Shown here one piece after another: positions 20,196 through 30,913 of a DNA stretch of 64,000 nt. The DNA is from Pseudolabrys sp. (GTDB lineage Bacteria > Pseudomonadota > Alphaproteobacteria > Rhizobiales > Xanthobacteraceae). Each line of letters begins with the position of its first letter. Position 1 is the stretch's first letter. A program made the position numbers and the translations under genes. The notes beneath the pieces were generated by a model. The model saw only the letters and a list, made by a program, of their open reading frames with translations. It searched no databases and had not been told where the DNA came from. Location: positions 1 through 64,000 of the forward strand of contig JAUXXH010000031.1 in the NCBI GenBank assembly GCA_030684935.1, read 5' to 3'.

Positions 20196-21893
20196 ATGGC
20201 TGTGGTGGGAGAGATAGCGCTCGATATTTCCGCCTTTGCTCGATTCACATCGCTGTTGATCCTGCCTTTTGCGCATGAGGATCTTGCGATCATTCTCGGC
20301 GGCTATCTTATTGTGAACAACGTGATGCCGGTCAGCATGGTCGCTGTCAGCATCTATATCGGCATGGTGGCCAGCGATTTTGCGCTCTATGGCATTGGCG
20401 CTGCAGCGCGGCGTGTGCCCTGGCTCCACCGTTACGCCGTTGACGATCGCGTGCTCCAGTTCAGTGACACCTTGCAGCGAAACGTGTTCGGCATCGTCGC
20501 ATTGTCCAGGGTGGTGCCGGGCGTGGTGTTTGTCGCCTTCGTGGCCTGCGGCTGGGCCCGGGTTTCGCTAGCCCGGTTCGCCGCCGCCAGCCTGATCGTT
20601 TCGGCGATATACCTGCCGTTAGTGCTGTATCTCGTGATCGAGTTCGGCGCCGTGCTCAGTGACTGGATCGGGATCTGGGCCTGGCCGCTCTTGTTCCTTG
20701 CCATCGTTGCATCGAGTTTGCTGCGGAAGTGGATATTCTCGTTCCGCGGCTCCTCGGAAGCCGTATCCGCCGTCGATACCGTAATGACCGAAACCTGCCT
20801 CGGCATGCCGCCTTTGTCGCGCAATGATTGCAGGGTGGCGGTGGCCGAGCGTATTCCGCCAGCATTGTTCTATTTGCCGCTGGTGATCAACTGGCTTTGC
20901 CTCGGTCTGCGCTACGGCTCATTGACGCTGCCGACCGCCGCCAATCCGAAAATCATGACCGGGGGGATGTGGGGCGAATCCAAAAGCTCCTATTTCGACG
21001 ACGTCGCTCCTTCAGAGCGCGGCTGGATCGCGGACTATGTGGTGGTGAAGCGTGCGTCCGGCCTCGCCGCCGACGTCGGGCAAGCCAATGACGCCATCCT
21101 CAGAGCCGGTCTGACGTTTCCGCTGATGGCTAAGCCCGACATCGGGTGGCATGGCCACGGCGTCCGCCGGATCGACGAGCCGGCGCAACTGGCGCACTAC
21201 TTGGCGCACTTCCCGCACGATCACGCACTGATGCTGCAGCGCTATGTGCCCTATGCCGCGGAAGCGGCCGTGCTCTATGCCCGGCTGCCGGGCGAGGCGA
21301 CCGGCCGTATTCTGTCACTTACGCTGAGGTACTTCCCGCACGTCGTCGGCAACGGTCGCAACACCGTGCGCGAACTGATCCGGCGCGACGCCCGGGCAAG
21401 CTGGAAGTCAGACCTGCATCTCGGAATCGACCCGACCCACCGCGGCATCTGCGATCTCGACCGGAATCCGGCTTGCGGCGAAGTGGTGCAGATCGCGTTG
21501 ATCGGCAACCAGCGCGCCGGCGCGCTGTACCGCGACGGCCGTTCGTACATTACCCCCTCGCTGGAACAGCGATTCGATGCCATCGCCCGCAGCATGACCG
21601 AGTTTCACTATGGCCGCTTCGATCTGCGCTTCGATAGCATCGCGGCGCTGATGCGCGGCGAGGATCTGTCGATCGTTGAGATCAACGGTATCGGTGGTGA
21701 GGGCATCGACTGCTGGGATCCGCGGCTGTCGGTCCGCGAGGTCTACCGCCGACTGATGGAGCAGCAGCGGCTGCTGTTCCAGATCGGCTGCGGCAACCGA
21801 GCGCGCGGCTTCAGGCCAACCGGGACCGGCGATTTCATCGGCAGCCTGATCCGGCAAACCCGGTTGATCCGGCGCTATCCGGCTTCCGCGTAG
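20196..21893 (+). CDS. Fusion protein: N-terminal DedA/VTT-type membrane domain plus C-terminal ATP-grasp domain
   Basis: SRVVPGVVFVAFVACGWARVS DedA-like segment; C-terminal PLMAKPDIGWHGHGVRRI...LMLQRYV...GRFDLRFD...IVEINGIGGEG ATP-grasp-like motifs; alternative GTG/TTG starts upstream. Confidence 0.75.
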   Translation: MAVVGEIALDISAFARFTSLLILPFAHEDLAIILGGYLIVNNVMPVSMVAVSIYIGMVASDFALYGIGAAARRVPWLHRYAVDDRVLQFSDTLQRNVFGIVALSRVVPGVVFVAFVACGWARVSLARFAAASLIVSAIYLPLVLYLVIEFGAVLSDWIGIWAWPLLFLAIVASSLLRKWIFSFRGSSEAVSAVDTVMTETCLGMPPLSRNDCRVAVAERIPPALFYLPLVINWLCLGLRYGSLTLPTAANPKIMTGGMWGESKSSYFDDVAPSERGWIADYVVVKRASGLAADVGQANDAILRAGLTFPLMAKPDIGWHGHGVRRIDEPAQLAHYLAHFPHDHALMLQRYVPYAAEAAVLYARLPGEATGRILSLTLRYFPHVVGNGRNTVRELIRRDARASWKSDLHLGIDPTHRGICDLDRNPACGEVVQIALIGNQRAGALYRDGRSYITPSLEQRFDAIARSMTEFHYGRFDLRFDSIAALMRGEDLSIVEINGIGGEGIDCWDPRLSVREVYRRLMEQQRLLFQIGCGNRARGFRPTGTGDFIGSLIRQTRLIRRYPASA

Positions 21894-21927
21894 GACCACA
21901 ATTCATGCGCTGACGCCGGACAATGGG

Positions 21928-23250
<1,323 letters not shown>

Positions 23251-23252
23251 GG

Positions 23253-23756
23253 TCAGGCCTTGCGGTATGCGAGCCAGTGCTTGATGGCTTCGGAGAGCGA
23301 CTGGAGAAAATAGAGGGCGAAGCCGATCGGGATCAGTGACTTGATGATGTACCGGGCCTCGATGCCGCCGGGATTGGCGGTGCCTTCATTGTTGCTCCAC
23401 GACTGATACACGTAGGCGATCGACAGCCAGATCACCGCCGCCGCGAATAGCATGCCGAGCACGGCGCTGATTGCCTCAACGAGGCTCTTGGATTTGGGCG
23501 GGAGGTACTGAAAAACCACGTCGACGCGGACGTGCTCGCGGTTGAGCAGCGTGTAGGAGATCCCGAGCAGACAGATCGGCACCAGAAGGTGCCACTCGAG
23601 TTCCTGCATCCAGATCGATCCGATGGAGAAGGCGTAGCGCAACAGCACATTGGCGCCCATCACCAGCGCCAGGGTGAGGCACAGCCATGCAGCGGCGCGG
23701 CCGATGAGATCGACAACCGTGTCGATCCCACCGGCCAGGCGTTCGGCGAAGCTCAC
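23253..23756 (-). CDS. dctQ: TRAP transporter small permease (DctQ)
   Basis: 4-TM protein with WMQELEWHLLVPICLLGISYTLLNREHVRVDV; between dctM and dctP. Confidence 0.88.
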   Translation of the reverse strand: MSFAERLAGGIDTVVDLIGRAAAWLCLTLALVMGANVLLRYAFSIGSIWMQELEWHLLVPICLLGISYTLLNREHVRVDVVFQYLPPKSKSLVEAISAVLGMLFAAAVIWLSIAYVYQSWSNNEGTANPGGIEARYIIKSLIPIGFALYFLQSLSEAIKHWLAYRKA

Positions 23757-24845
23757 TTAGGACGCCTTGCGGATCTTGTTGTGATAGACCGTTTCGCTCT
23801 TGTCGGCCCACTCGTCGTACTTGGCCTTGTAAGCGAAATAGGAGTCGTGAACCTTCTTGGTGACCGGGTCCTTCGCGACAGCTTCCGCGAGGATCTTGGT
23901 GGTCGCTGTGCGCAAAGCGGCAACGACGTCGTCGGGCAGCGGTCCGGCGATCACGCCGTGGTTCTTGACCAGGTCCTCGTAGGCCTCGGCGTTGTTCTTC
24001 TGGCACCAGGCCTCGCTTATGACATTGCAGGCGGCGCAGGCGTTCGAGACGATGGCCTGCAGGTCTGGAGGCAGACTCGCCCACTTGGCCTTGTTGATGA
24101 TCAGTTCGCTGGCGGTCGCCATCTCGTGCCAGCCGGTCGTGTAATAGTATTTGGCGACCTTCTGCAGGCCGAGTTGGCGATCAAGATAGGGACCGACGAA
24201 TTCAGCGGCGTCGATCACACCGCGCTCGAGGTTGGGGAAGATTTCGCCCGGCGCGATCAGGCGCGCATCGACACCGAGTTCGCGGTAGACGCGGCCGGCC
24301 AGGCCCGGGATGCGCATCTTGATGCCCTTGAGGTCATCGACCGTCTTGATCTCCTTGCGGAACCAGCCGGTCATCTGCACGCCGGTATTGCCGCAGGCGA
24401 ACGGCACCAGATTGAAGCGGTCATAGACCTCGCGCCACAGATCGGCGCCGCCGCCGTCGTAATACCAGCCGTTGAAGCCCTGGAAATTCAGCCCGAACGG
24501 CACCGCGGTGAAATACTGCGCAGCGAAGCTCTTGCCGGTCCAGAAATAAGAGTTGGCGTAGTTCATTTCGACGGTGCCGGACGATACCGCGTCGAAGCCT
24601 TCCGCTGCCGGGATCAGCTCGCCGGCGCCGTAGAACTGAATCTTCAGCCGGCCGCCGGACATGTCCTCGATGCGCTTGCAGAGATCCTTGGCGCCGCCGG
24701 GGCCGGTCGAATAGAACGCGGCGTTCGGGCCATAGAAGCTGGTCATTTTCCAGTTGAAACTGGTTTGCGCCTTGGCAATCGCAGGCGCGGCGATCGTGCC
24801 GGCGGCGCCGGCCAAAGCCATACGGGTGAAGTCTCGACGTCGCAT
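23757..24845 (-). CDS. dctP: TRAP transporter substrate-binding protein (DctP family, Tat-type signal)
   Basis: MRRRDFTRMALAGAAGTIAAPAIAKA signal; GGRLKIQFYGAGELIPAAEGFDAVSSGTVEM. Confidence 0.9.
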   Translation of the reverse strand: MRRRDFTRMALAGAAGTIAAPAIAKAQTSFNWKMTSFYGPNAAFYSTGPGGAKDLCKRIEDMSGGRLKIQFYGAGELIPAAEGFDAVSSGTVEMNYANSYFWTGKSFAAQYFTAVPFGLNFQGFNGWYYDGGGADLWREVYDRFNLVPFACGNTGVQMTGWFRKEIKTVDDLKGIKMRIPGLAGRVYRELGVDARLIAPGEIFPNLERGVIDAAEFVGPYLDRQLGLQKVAKYYYTTGWHEMATASELIINKAKWASLPPDLQAIVSNACAACNVISEAWCQKNNAEAYEDLVKNHGVIAGPLPDDVVAALRTATTKILAEAVAKDPVTKKVHDSYFAYKAKYDEWADKSETVYHNKIRKAS

Positions 24846-25029
24846 GCGAACCCTCCAAGTCTTGCTGACAATGCAGGGATCGCTCGCAAACCACGTGCCA
24901 TCATCCGAATTTGAGGGGTGTGGCGTGGAACAAGCCTTCCAAACAGGTAGCCCCCTCCTGCTTGCATAAAAAATGGCCGCCGCTGCTCAATTAATAGGCA
25001 GAGACGGGCATGCGTCTGAGGCGAGGGGG

Positions 25030-25671
25030 CTATTTGCTGGACGGCTCGGCAAATCCGAGCGGGGCGTCTTCCGGCGGCATCATCTGGAAGACGTTCAGGA
25101 CCATCGCCACCAGCGAATAGTAGCCCAGAATCGTGACCAGCTCGACGGTCGCCGCGTCGCCCAGGATTGCACTGACGCGCTTGTAGGTGCGGTCGCTGAC
25201 ACGCTTGTTCTGGTAAAGCTCGGTGATGAAATCGTAGACGGCGCGCTCGTCCTTGGCCGCCGATTTCGGCACCCGACCGGCGCGCAGGTCGGCGATTGTC
25301 TTCGGCTTGACCCCGGCCTTTTCGGCAATCGGCGCATGCGCGAACCACTCGTATTGCGCGCGCCAAAGCCGCGCCGTGCAGAGAATCGCGAATTCCGACA
25401 GCCGCGGCGACACCGCGGTTTGATAGCGGCAGAAACCGCCCAGCTGTTGCGCCAGCTGTCCGACAGCCGGAGCATGCATCCAGACCGCGAACGGCCCACG
25501 CGGGATCACGCCTTTGCCCCGGGGCCCGGAACGCATCGATTCGAGCAGCGCGCGCTGTGTAGTGTCGAGATTGTCTTCGTTCAGCACCGCGAGGCGGGGT
25601 GTAGGGCGCTTGGCAGGGCGCTGTGGTGCGGGTTTGGCGGGGCTCTTCTTGGCAGGGCGTTTGGCCGGCAT
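25030..25671 (-). CDS. Carboxymuconolactone decarboxylase-family-like protein with Lys/Pro/Ala-rich N-terminus
   Basis: SPRLSEFAILCTARLWRAQYEWFAHAPIAEKAGV resembles the CMD/AhpD family. Confidence 0.75.
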   Translation of the reverse strand: MPAKRPAKKSPAKPAPQRPAKRPTPRLAVLNEDNLDTTQRALLESMRSGPRGKGVIPRGPFAVWMHAPAVGQLAQQLGGFCRYQTAVSPRLSEFAILCTARLWRAQYEWFAHAPIAEKAGVKPKTIADLRAGRVPKSAAKDERAVYDFITELYQNKRVSDRTYKRVSAILGDAATVELVTILGYYSLVAMVLNVFQMMPPEDAPLGFAEPSSK

Positions 25672-25754
25672 GGGATGTCCTTGGCAGGGGAGGGTATGAG
25701 GCGGGTCAGCGGCAGATTAGGATGAGCAAAAGCGACATAACACGGGGAAACGCA

Positions 25755-26507
25755 ATGGACGACGTCACCGCATTCAAGCCCAATCTCGCGCGCTACCACG
25801 CTCTGATGGATGTGGTCCGCAACCGGCTGACCACGCGCGCCTTCCGGCAGGACATTCCGGTGCCGCGGGAGCATATCGAGATGGTGCTGGAGGCGGCCCG
25901 TCATGCCCCGTCCGGCGCCAATGCACAGCCTTGGCACTACATCGTCGTGACCGATCCGGCCGTCAAAAAGCAGATTGCGGACTATTTCGTTGCCGAGGCG
26001 ACCAAGCGGGCGAAGATGAAAATGAAGTTCCCCACCCCGAATTATCGCGGGTTGGAGAATGCGCCGGGCTTTGTGGTGGTGGCGGCCGATTTCCGCTTTC
26101 TGCGGGCCTTTCCGGTGCTGCTCGACGGCTCTGAACTGGACAAGCTCTATCAGGCCAATGCCGAGCGCATTCTGCTGCAGAGCGTGGCCGCCTCGACCAT
26201 GTCGGCGCATCTGGCCGCCGCCGCGCTCGGCTATCAGGTCTGGTGGGTGACGGCGATCGGCCAGGACGATGCGCAGGCCTCGCTGCGGCCGCTGCTCGGC
26301 GTGCCGGACGACCTTGCCATTATCGACATCATGCTGTTTGGCGTGCCGGCCAAGCCCCCATACAAGCGCTGGAAAAAGACGCTGCCGCAGATCATGAACT
26401 GGGATCGTTTCGACATGGCGAACTACATGACGGTGGAGGACATCGATGCCTGGGTGCGCGAAACCCGCCACAAGGTGATGTACCGCGACGAGACCAAGGT
26501 CGACTAG
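25755..26507 (+). CDS. Nitroreductase family protein
   Basis: RLTTRAFRQDIPVPREHIEMVLEAARHAPSGANAQPWHYIVVTD; start at MDDVTAFKPN. Confidence 0.88.
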   Translation: MDDVTAFKPNLARYHALMDVVRNRLTTRAFRQDIPVPREHIEMVLEAARHAPSGANAQPWHYIVVTDPAVKKQIADYFVAEATKRAKMKMKFPTPNYRGLENAPGFVVVAADFRFLRAFPVLLDGSELDKLYQANAERILLQSVAASTMSAHLAAAALGYQVWWVTAIGQDDAQASLRPLLGVPDDLAIIDIMLFGVPAKPPYKRWKKTLPQIMNWDRFDMANYMTVEDIDAWVRETRHKVMYRDETKVD

Positions 26508-26890
26508 GGCTCAGGCTCCACCGCCGCCGTCACCTTGATAAGGCCGCGGTCGACCATCTGCAGTTCCTTGGCCGCGGCCATCGACAGGTCGAGCACGCGA
26601 CCTTTGATGAACGGCCCGCGGTCATTGACCACCACCACGACGCTGCGCTTGTTGTGCGGAGCGGTAACGCGCAGGCGGGTGCCAAAGGGCAAGGTGCGAT
26701 GAGCAGCGGTGAAATCTGAGCCGTCATAGGCGACGCCGCTGGCCGTGCGGCCTTTGTGGTTGACGCCGTAGAACGAAGCTATGCCAACGATCTGGGTTGG
26801 TGCAGGAACGGGGCTCGGCGCATCCTGCGCAAACACAGAAACGCCGCTCCACATGAGTGCAGCAGCGACCACGACCCAACGGCCCGGCAT
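26504..26890 (-). CDS. RlpA-like septal ring / double-psi beta-barrel protein
   Basis: GIASFYGVNHKGRTASGVAYDGSDFTAAHRTLPFGTRLRVT, VNDRGPFIKGRVLDLSMAAAKEL. Confidence 0.87.
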   Translation of the reverse strand: MPGRWVVVAAALMWSGVSVFAQDAPSPVPAPTQIVGIASFYGVNHKGRTASGVAYDGSDFTAAHRTLPFGTRLRVTAPHNKRSVVVVVNDRGPFIKGRVLDLSMAAAKELQMVDRGLIKVTAAVEPEP

Positions 26891-26941
26891 TTGCAATGTC
26901 CTGTGCGTCGAGGTTTCAGCTGATGACGCACGTATCAAAGA

Positions 26942-26973
26942 AATCGGAGGCCCGCAATTGCGGGCCTCCGATT
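26942..26973. terminator. Perfect 32-bp inverted repeat
   Basis: aatcggaggcccgcaa|ttgcgggcctccgatt, downstream of the minus-strand glycine-zipper lipoprotein gene. Confidence 0.75.
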
Positions 26974-26986
26974 CATCACGTCAAAA

Positions 26987-27250
26987 TTAGCAAGCCACGC
27001 GAACAGTGCGGCCCGAACGCGTCCGCGTATAGCAGTTCTGCGGAGCGGTGGCGCCGCCGATCATCGCACCACCGGCAGCGCCAATAACGCCACCTGCAAC
27101 CGCGCTGCCGACCGAACCGCCGGCCGCCGCGCCGACCACGGTACCGGCAACGCCGCCGATCGCCGCGCCGGTCAGAGCGCGATCCTGTTGCACGGTGTTA
27201 CAGCCAGCCAGCGCGAACGCCGCAACGCCGATAATGAGAAACTTCTTCAT
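26987..27250 (-). CDS. Glycine-zipper lipoprotein (17-kDa-antigen/YMGG-like)
   Basis: MKKFLIIGVAAFALAGCNTVQQ lipobox, then AAIGGVAGTVVGAAAGGSVGSAVAGGVIGAAGGAMIGG. Confidence 0.82.
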   Translation of the reverse strand: MKKFLIIGVAAFALAGCNTVQQDRALTGAAIGGVAGTVVGAAAGGSVGSAVAGGVIGAAGGAMIGGATAPQNCYTRTRSGRTVRVAC

Positions 27251-27345
27251 CTGGTATCTCCCTAAAATGGTAGTGCCCGATCCCGACAACCGAATGGCAC
27301 GCGCGCCGCAAACGCGGGTCGGTCCAGCCTGAATGCCGCCTCGAT

Positions 27346-27370
27346 AACGCCACGGTGTATCGATGGTTCC
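27346..27370 (-). promoter_or_regulatory. EcfG-type promoter motif upstream of the glycine-zipper lipoprotein
   Basis: Minus strand GGAAC(27370-27366)-N16-CGTT(27349-27346), 95 nt before the start codon. Confidence 0.7.
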
Positions 27371-27396
27371 ATGGCGGGCGTGCAGCTTTTTTCGGG

Positions 27397-27849
27397 CTAC
27401 CGGCGCCGTGATTTGCGTTTTGCCAGGTGGTGCGAGGCCATTTCCGCGCGGGAGCGAAATTCGCGATGCAAAGCCTCCAGTTCCTCGTCATCGAGATCCT
27501 CGATTGAGGCAAACTCGTTCTTGGCGCCTTTCATGGCCAGCACCAGTTCGGACAACTTGAGCTGCACCGCCATCATGTCGCGGTTCTGGGTGTTCTGAAT
27601 CAAAAACACCATCAGGAACGTCACGATCGTGGTGCCGGTATTGATCACCAGTTGCCAGGTGTCGCTGTAGTTGAAGATCGGTCCGGTTACGACCCATGTG
27701 ACCACGACCGCCACGGCCACGATGAATGCTGTCGGATGTCCGCTCCACATCGCCGTCGCCTGGGCAAACTTGGTGAATCGCCGGGTCAGCGCATGCGTGC
27801 CGTTGTATTCTTCAAGGCCGTGGGGATGGTGATCCGTCGCTGACGGCAT
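27397..27849 (-). CDS. Low-affinity iron permease family protein
   Basis: FIVAVAVVVTWVVTGPIFNYSDTWQLVINTGTTIVTFLMVFLIQNTQNRDMMAVQLKLSELV. Confidence 0.9.
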   Translation of the reverse strand: MPSATDHHPHGLEEYNGTHALTRRFTKFAQATAMWSGHPTAFIVAVAVVVTWVVTGPIFNYSDTWQLVINTGTTIVTFLMVFLIQNTQNRDMMAVQLKLSELVLAMKGAKNEFASIEDLDDEELEALHREFRSRAEMASHHLAKRKSRRR

Positions 27850-27924
27850 GGGTGTCTCCGGTGTCTGCTATCGTCAAAAAGTTGGATGGCCGGCCAATGG
27901 TAGATGGCGGCCGGGCGCAGACGG

Positions 27925-30522
27925 CTATTTCAACCTGGGCAGTTTCTGCTTGAACCGTCCGATCGTCGCCCACGGATCCTTGCGCTGACGCGACAGCCGC
28001 GCCGGGAGATTGAGCACGGTGTACGCGTTCGCGCCTTTGAGGCTGCCTAACTCTGCCCAGTCGATCGGTACGGACACCGGCGCGCCGGGCCGGGCGCGGG
28101 TCGAGTAGGGCGCCACGGCCGTGGCCTCGCGGCTGTTGCGCAGGTAGTCGATGAAGATGCGATCGTTGCGTTTGCTTTTGCTGATCGCTGCGGTGTAGCG
28201 ATCCGGCGAATCCGCCGCCATCGCCTCGGCCACGCCGCGCGCGAAGGCCTTCGCCTCGTCCCACGGCGTTGGCGCAATCGGCAGCACGACATGCAGGCCT
28301 TTGCCGCCGGTGGTCTTGAGGAATGTGGTGAGCTTGATACCGGCGAGGCGTTCGCGGACATCGCGGGCCGCCGCAACCACGTCTTTCCAGCCGGTGCCGG
28401 GCCCGGGATCGAGGTCGAACACCAGCCGGTCGGCATTGGCGAGATTATCGCCTTTGCTGCCACGGACATGGACCTCCAACACGCCTGCTTGCACCAGGGA
28501 GATCAGGCCGTCGATGTCCTCGATCGAGATAATCTTGTCGTCGTCCTCCGGGATCAGACTCAGATGATCGGCCGAGATGCCGGCGGCGGCGTGTTTCTGG
28601 AAGAAGCACTGACCGGCGGCACCTTCCGGACAGCGCAGCAGCGAGATCGGCCGGCCCGCGACGTGCGGGCGCATCCATTTCCAGATCGCCTTGTAGAATT
28701 CGGCGAGGTCCCGTTTGGTTACGCCGGCATCTTCCCAGTAGACGCGCTCGGGATTGCTGAGCGCGATGGCGCCGACCGACACCTTGGAGTTGCTCGATTT
28801 GACGGCAGTGGTTTTTTTCGCCGTTTGCTTTTTGGTTTTGGTGACGGGGGCACTTCGTCGCTTGTCCGTTGCAGCCTTCGCTGCGGCGACTTTCTTCACT
28901 TCGCGCACAACTTCTCGCGCATCCTTGTCTTCCCGCAATCCCTGGTACGACGCGTGCCGGACGCGGTCGCCGTGGGTCCAGCCGCGAACGTCAACTTCGA
29001 CGACGGTTGTCGGCGCGACCCAGACCGGGCCGCGGACGCCGCGCTCCTCCGCCGGCAGACTGGCGAATGGCGTGTCGCTCCGCCGCAGCGCCTTCAGTTT
29101 GCGATACAGGTCACGCGCGATTTGGTGGGTGAAGCCGGTGCCGGTGCGTCCGGCATAGCGCAGTTTGTCGCCTTCGTAGACGCCGAGCACCAAGGCGCCG
29201 ACCGCGCGGGCATCCGCCGTCGAGGGCATGAAACCGGCCACGACGAATTCCTGCCGGTCGGAGCATTTGGTCTTGATCCAGTCACGGCTGCGGCCCGACC
29301 GGTAGGGCGCATCTTCGCGCTTCGAGATGATGCCCTCAAGATTCATGCGGCAGGCGTGTTTGAGCAACACCGAGCCGGTTTCGTCGATCGACTCGCTCAG
29401 GCGTATGGCGCCTTTGGCCGGCGCGCGCTTGAGTAACTCGGTCAGCGCCGCCTTGCGCTCACTTAACGGCCGCTGACGCAGATCGGCACCGTCGAGATGC
29501 AGCAGGTCGAACACATAGAACACCATACGATCATGACGGCCAGCCTTGAGGTCCTGCTGCAGTAGCGAGAAACTGGAGACGCCGTCGTCGTCCTCCACCA
29601 CGATCTCGCCGTCAATTAGCGCCGTTTCCGCGGGCAAGTCCGCGACCGCCCCGGCCACGGTGGCGAACTTGCCGGTCCAGTCGAGGCCGTTGCGAGTCAG
29701 CAGTTTGACCTTGCCGCCATCGAGTCGGGCCTGGATGCGGTAGCCGTCGAATTTGATCTCGTGAATCCAGTTGGCGCTGTCGGGCGCATTCTCGGCCAGG
29801 GTTGCAAGGGAAGGGGGGACAAAGTCCGGCAGGGCCGCGCCGCGAGTGGCTTGCTTTTTGGCGGCCTTTTTTCGGGGCGTTGACGCTGTGCTGGCGCGCT
29901 TCGTCGGCTTTGCGCTCTTGGCCGGCTTTTCCGCCGTCGATTTTTTCTTCGCCGCGCCTTTGGCGATTTCGTCAAGAGTGCGGCCGGTCGTGACTGACAG
30001 CGGCATCTCGGCGAGAATATCCTTGTCGCGCTTGCTGCGCGCGGCGGCATCGTCCTGCTTGATCAGCAGCCAGTTGTCGCGCTTCTCGCCGGGCCGCCGG
30101 TGCATGCGCACCAGATGCCAGCCGCCCTGCAGCTTTTCGCCGTCGAGCGTGAAGGCGAGGTGGCCCTTCTTCATGCCCTTCTGCGGATCGGCCTCCGGCT
30201 GCCAGGTGCCGCGATCCCAGATCATCACCGTGCCGCCGCCATACTGGCCCTTGGGAATGGTGCCTTCGAACTTGTTGTAGTCGATCGGATGATCTTCGGT
30301 TTGCACTGCCAGCCGCTTGTTGCCGGGCACCATGCTGGGGCCGCGCGTAACAGCCCAGCTCTTCATGACGCCGTCGAGTTCAAGCCGCAGGTCATAATGC
30401 AGCCGCGTCGCGTCATGTTGCTGGACGACGAAAGCCTGGCCGCGCCTGCGGCCAACCTTGCCTTTCGGTTCGGCGGTGATGCCGAACGCGCGCTTCGAAC
30501 GATAGGTTGTCAGGCCGGCCAT
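27925..30522 (-). CDS. ligD: Multidomain DNA ligase D (phosphoesterase-ligase-polymerase)
   Basis: PE domain HYDLRLELDGVMKSWAVTRGPS; ligase motif IHEIKFDGYRIQARL; polymerase/primase segment VFDLDPGPGTGW...TGGKGLHVVLPI. Confidence 0.93.
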   Translation of the reverse strand: MAGLTTYRSKRAFGITAEPKGKVGRRRGQAFVVQQHDATRLHYDLRLELDGVMKSWAVTRGPSMVPGNKRLAVQTEDHPIDYNKFEGTIPKGQYGGGTVMIWDRGTWQPEADPQKGMKKGHLAFTLDGEKLQGGWHLVRMHRRPGEKRDNWLLIKQDDAAARSKRDKDILAEMPLSVTTGRTLDEIAKGAAKKKSTAEKPAKSAKPTKRASTASTPRKKAAKKQATRGAALPDFVPPSLATLAENAPDSANWIHEIKFDGYRIQARLDGGKVKLLTRNGLDWTGKFATVAGAVADLPAETALIDGEIVVEDDDGVSSFSLLQQDLKAGRHDRMVFYVFDLLHLDGADLRQRPLSERKAALTELLKRAPAKGAIRLSESIDETGSVLLKHACRMNLEGIISKREDAPYRSGRSRDWIKTKCSDRQEFVVAGFMPSTADARAVGALVLGVYEGDKLRYAGRTGTGFTHQIARDLYRKLKALRRSDTPFASLPAEERGVRGPVWVAPTTVVEVDVRGWTHGDRVRHASYQGLREDKDAREVVREVKKVAAAKAATDKRRSAPVTKTKKQTAKKTTAVKSSNSKVSVGAIALSNPERVYWEDAGVTKRDLAEFYKAIWKWMRPHVAGRPISLLRCPEGAAGQCFFQKHAAAGISADHLSLIPEDDDKIISIEDIDGLISLVQAGVLEVHVRGSKGDNLANADRLVFDLDPGPGTGWKDVVAAARDVRERLAGIKLTTFLKTTGGKGLHVVLPIAPTPWDEAKAFARGVAEAMAADSPDRYTAAISKSKRNDRIFIDYLRNSREATAVAPYSTRARPGAPVSVPIDWAELGSLKGANAYTVLNLPARLSRQRKDPWATIGRFKQKLPRLK

Positions 30523-30551
30523 GGCTTACGCGCACTCGGTTTAGCGACCTA

Positions 30552-30576
30552 AACGCCTGATTATACCGAGGGTTCC
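30552..30576 (-). promoter_or_regulatory. EcfG-type promoter motif upstream of ligD
   Basis: Minus strand GGAAC(30576-30572)-N16-CGTT(30555-30552). Confidence 0.75.
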
Positions 30577-30593
30577 GGTTTCCGGCCAGCCGC

Positions 30594-30618
30594 GGAACTT
30601 TCTTTTAGCGGTCGCGTT
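30594..30618 (+). promoter_or_regulatory. EcfG-type promoter motif upstream of the DUF1328 gene
   Basis: GGAAC(30594-30598)-N16-CGTT(30615-30618). Confidence 0.75.
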
Positions 30619-30666
30619 TTATCCGGCATGGAATTCATGTCGCAACCTTAGAGAAAGGGACCTGCC

Positions 30667-30843
30667 ATGATGGGTTGGGCCATTACGTTTTTGATCGTCG
30701 CGCTGATTGCCGCCTTGCTCGGTTTCGGCGGGATTGCCGGCATGGCCGTCGAGGCGGCCAAGATCGTGTTCTTCGTCGCGATCATTCTGTTCGTCATTTC
30801 CGCGATCGTGGGGCTCTTCCGGGGCCGCTCGACGGCGCCCTAA
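30667..30843 (+). CDS. DUF1328-family small membrane protein (58 aa; below the ORF-track size cut-off)
   Basis: Translated by eye: [58 protein letters not shown]. Confidence 0.88.
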   Translation: MMGWAITFLIVALIAALLGFGGIAGMAVEAAKIVFFVAIILFVISAIVGLFRGRSTAP

Positions 30844-30860
30844 CGGGAACGCACACAGAA

Positions 30861-30896
30861 AAGCCCCGCGCGACCCAGCGTCGCGCGGGGCTTTTT
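30861..30896 (+). terminator. Rho-independent terminator after DUF1328
   Basis: aagccccgcgcgac-ccagc-gtcgcgcggggcttttt. Confidence 0.9.
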
Positions 30897-30913
30897 CTCG
30901 TTCGGCACGCCGG

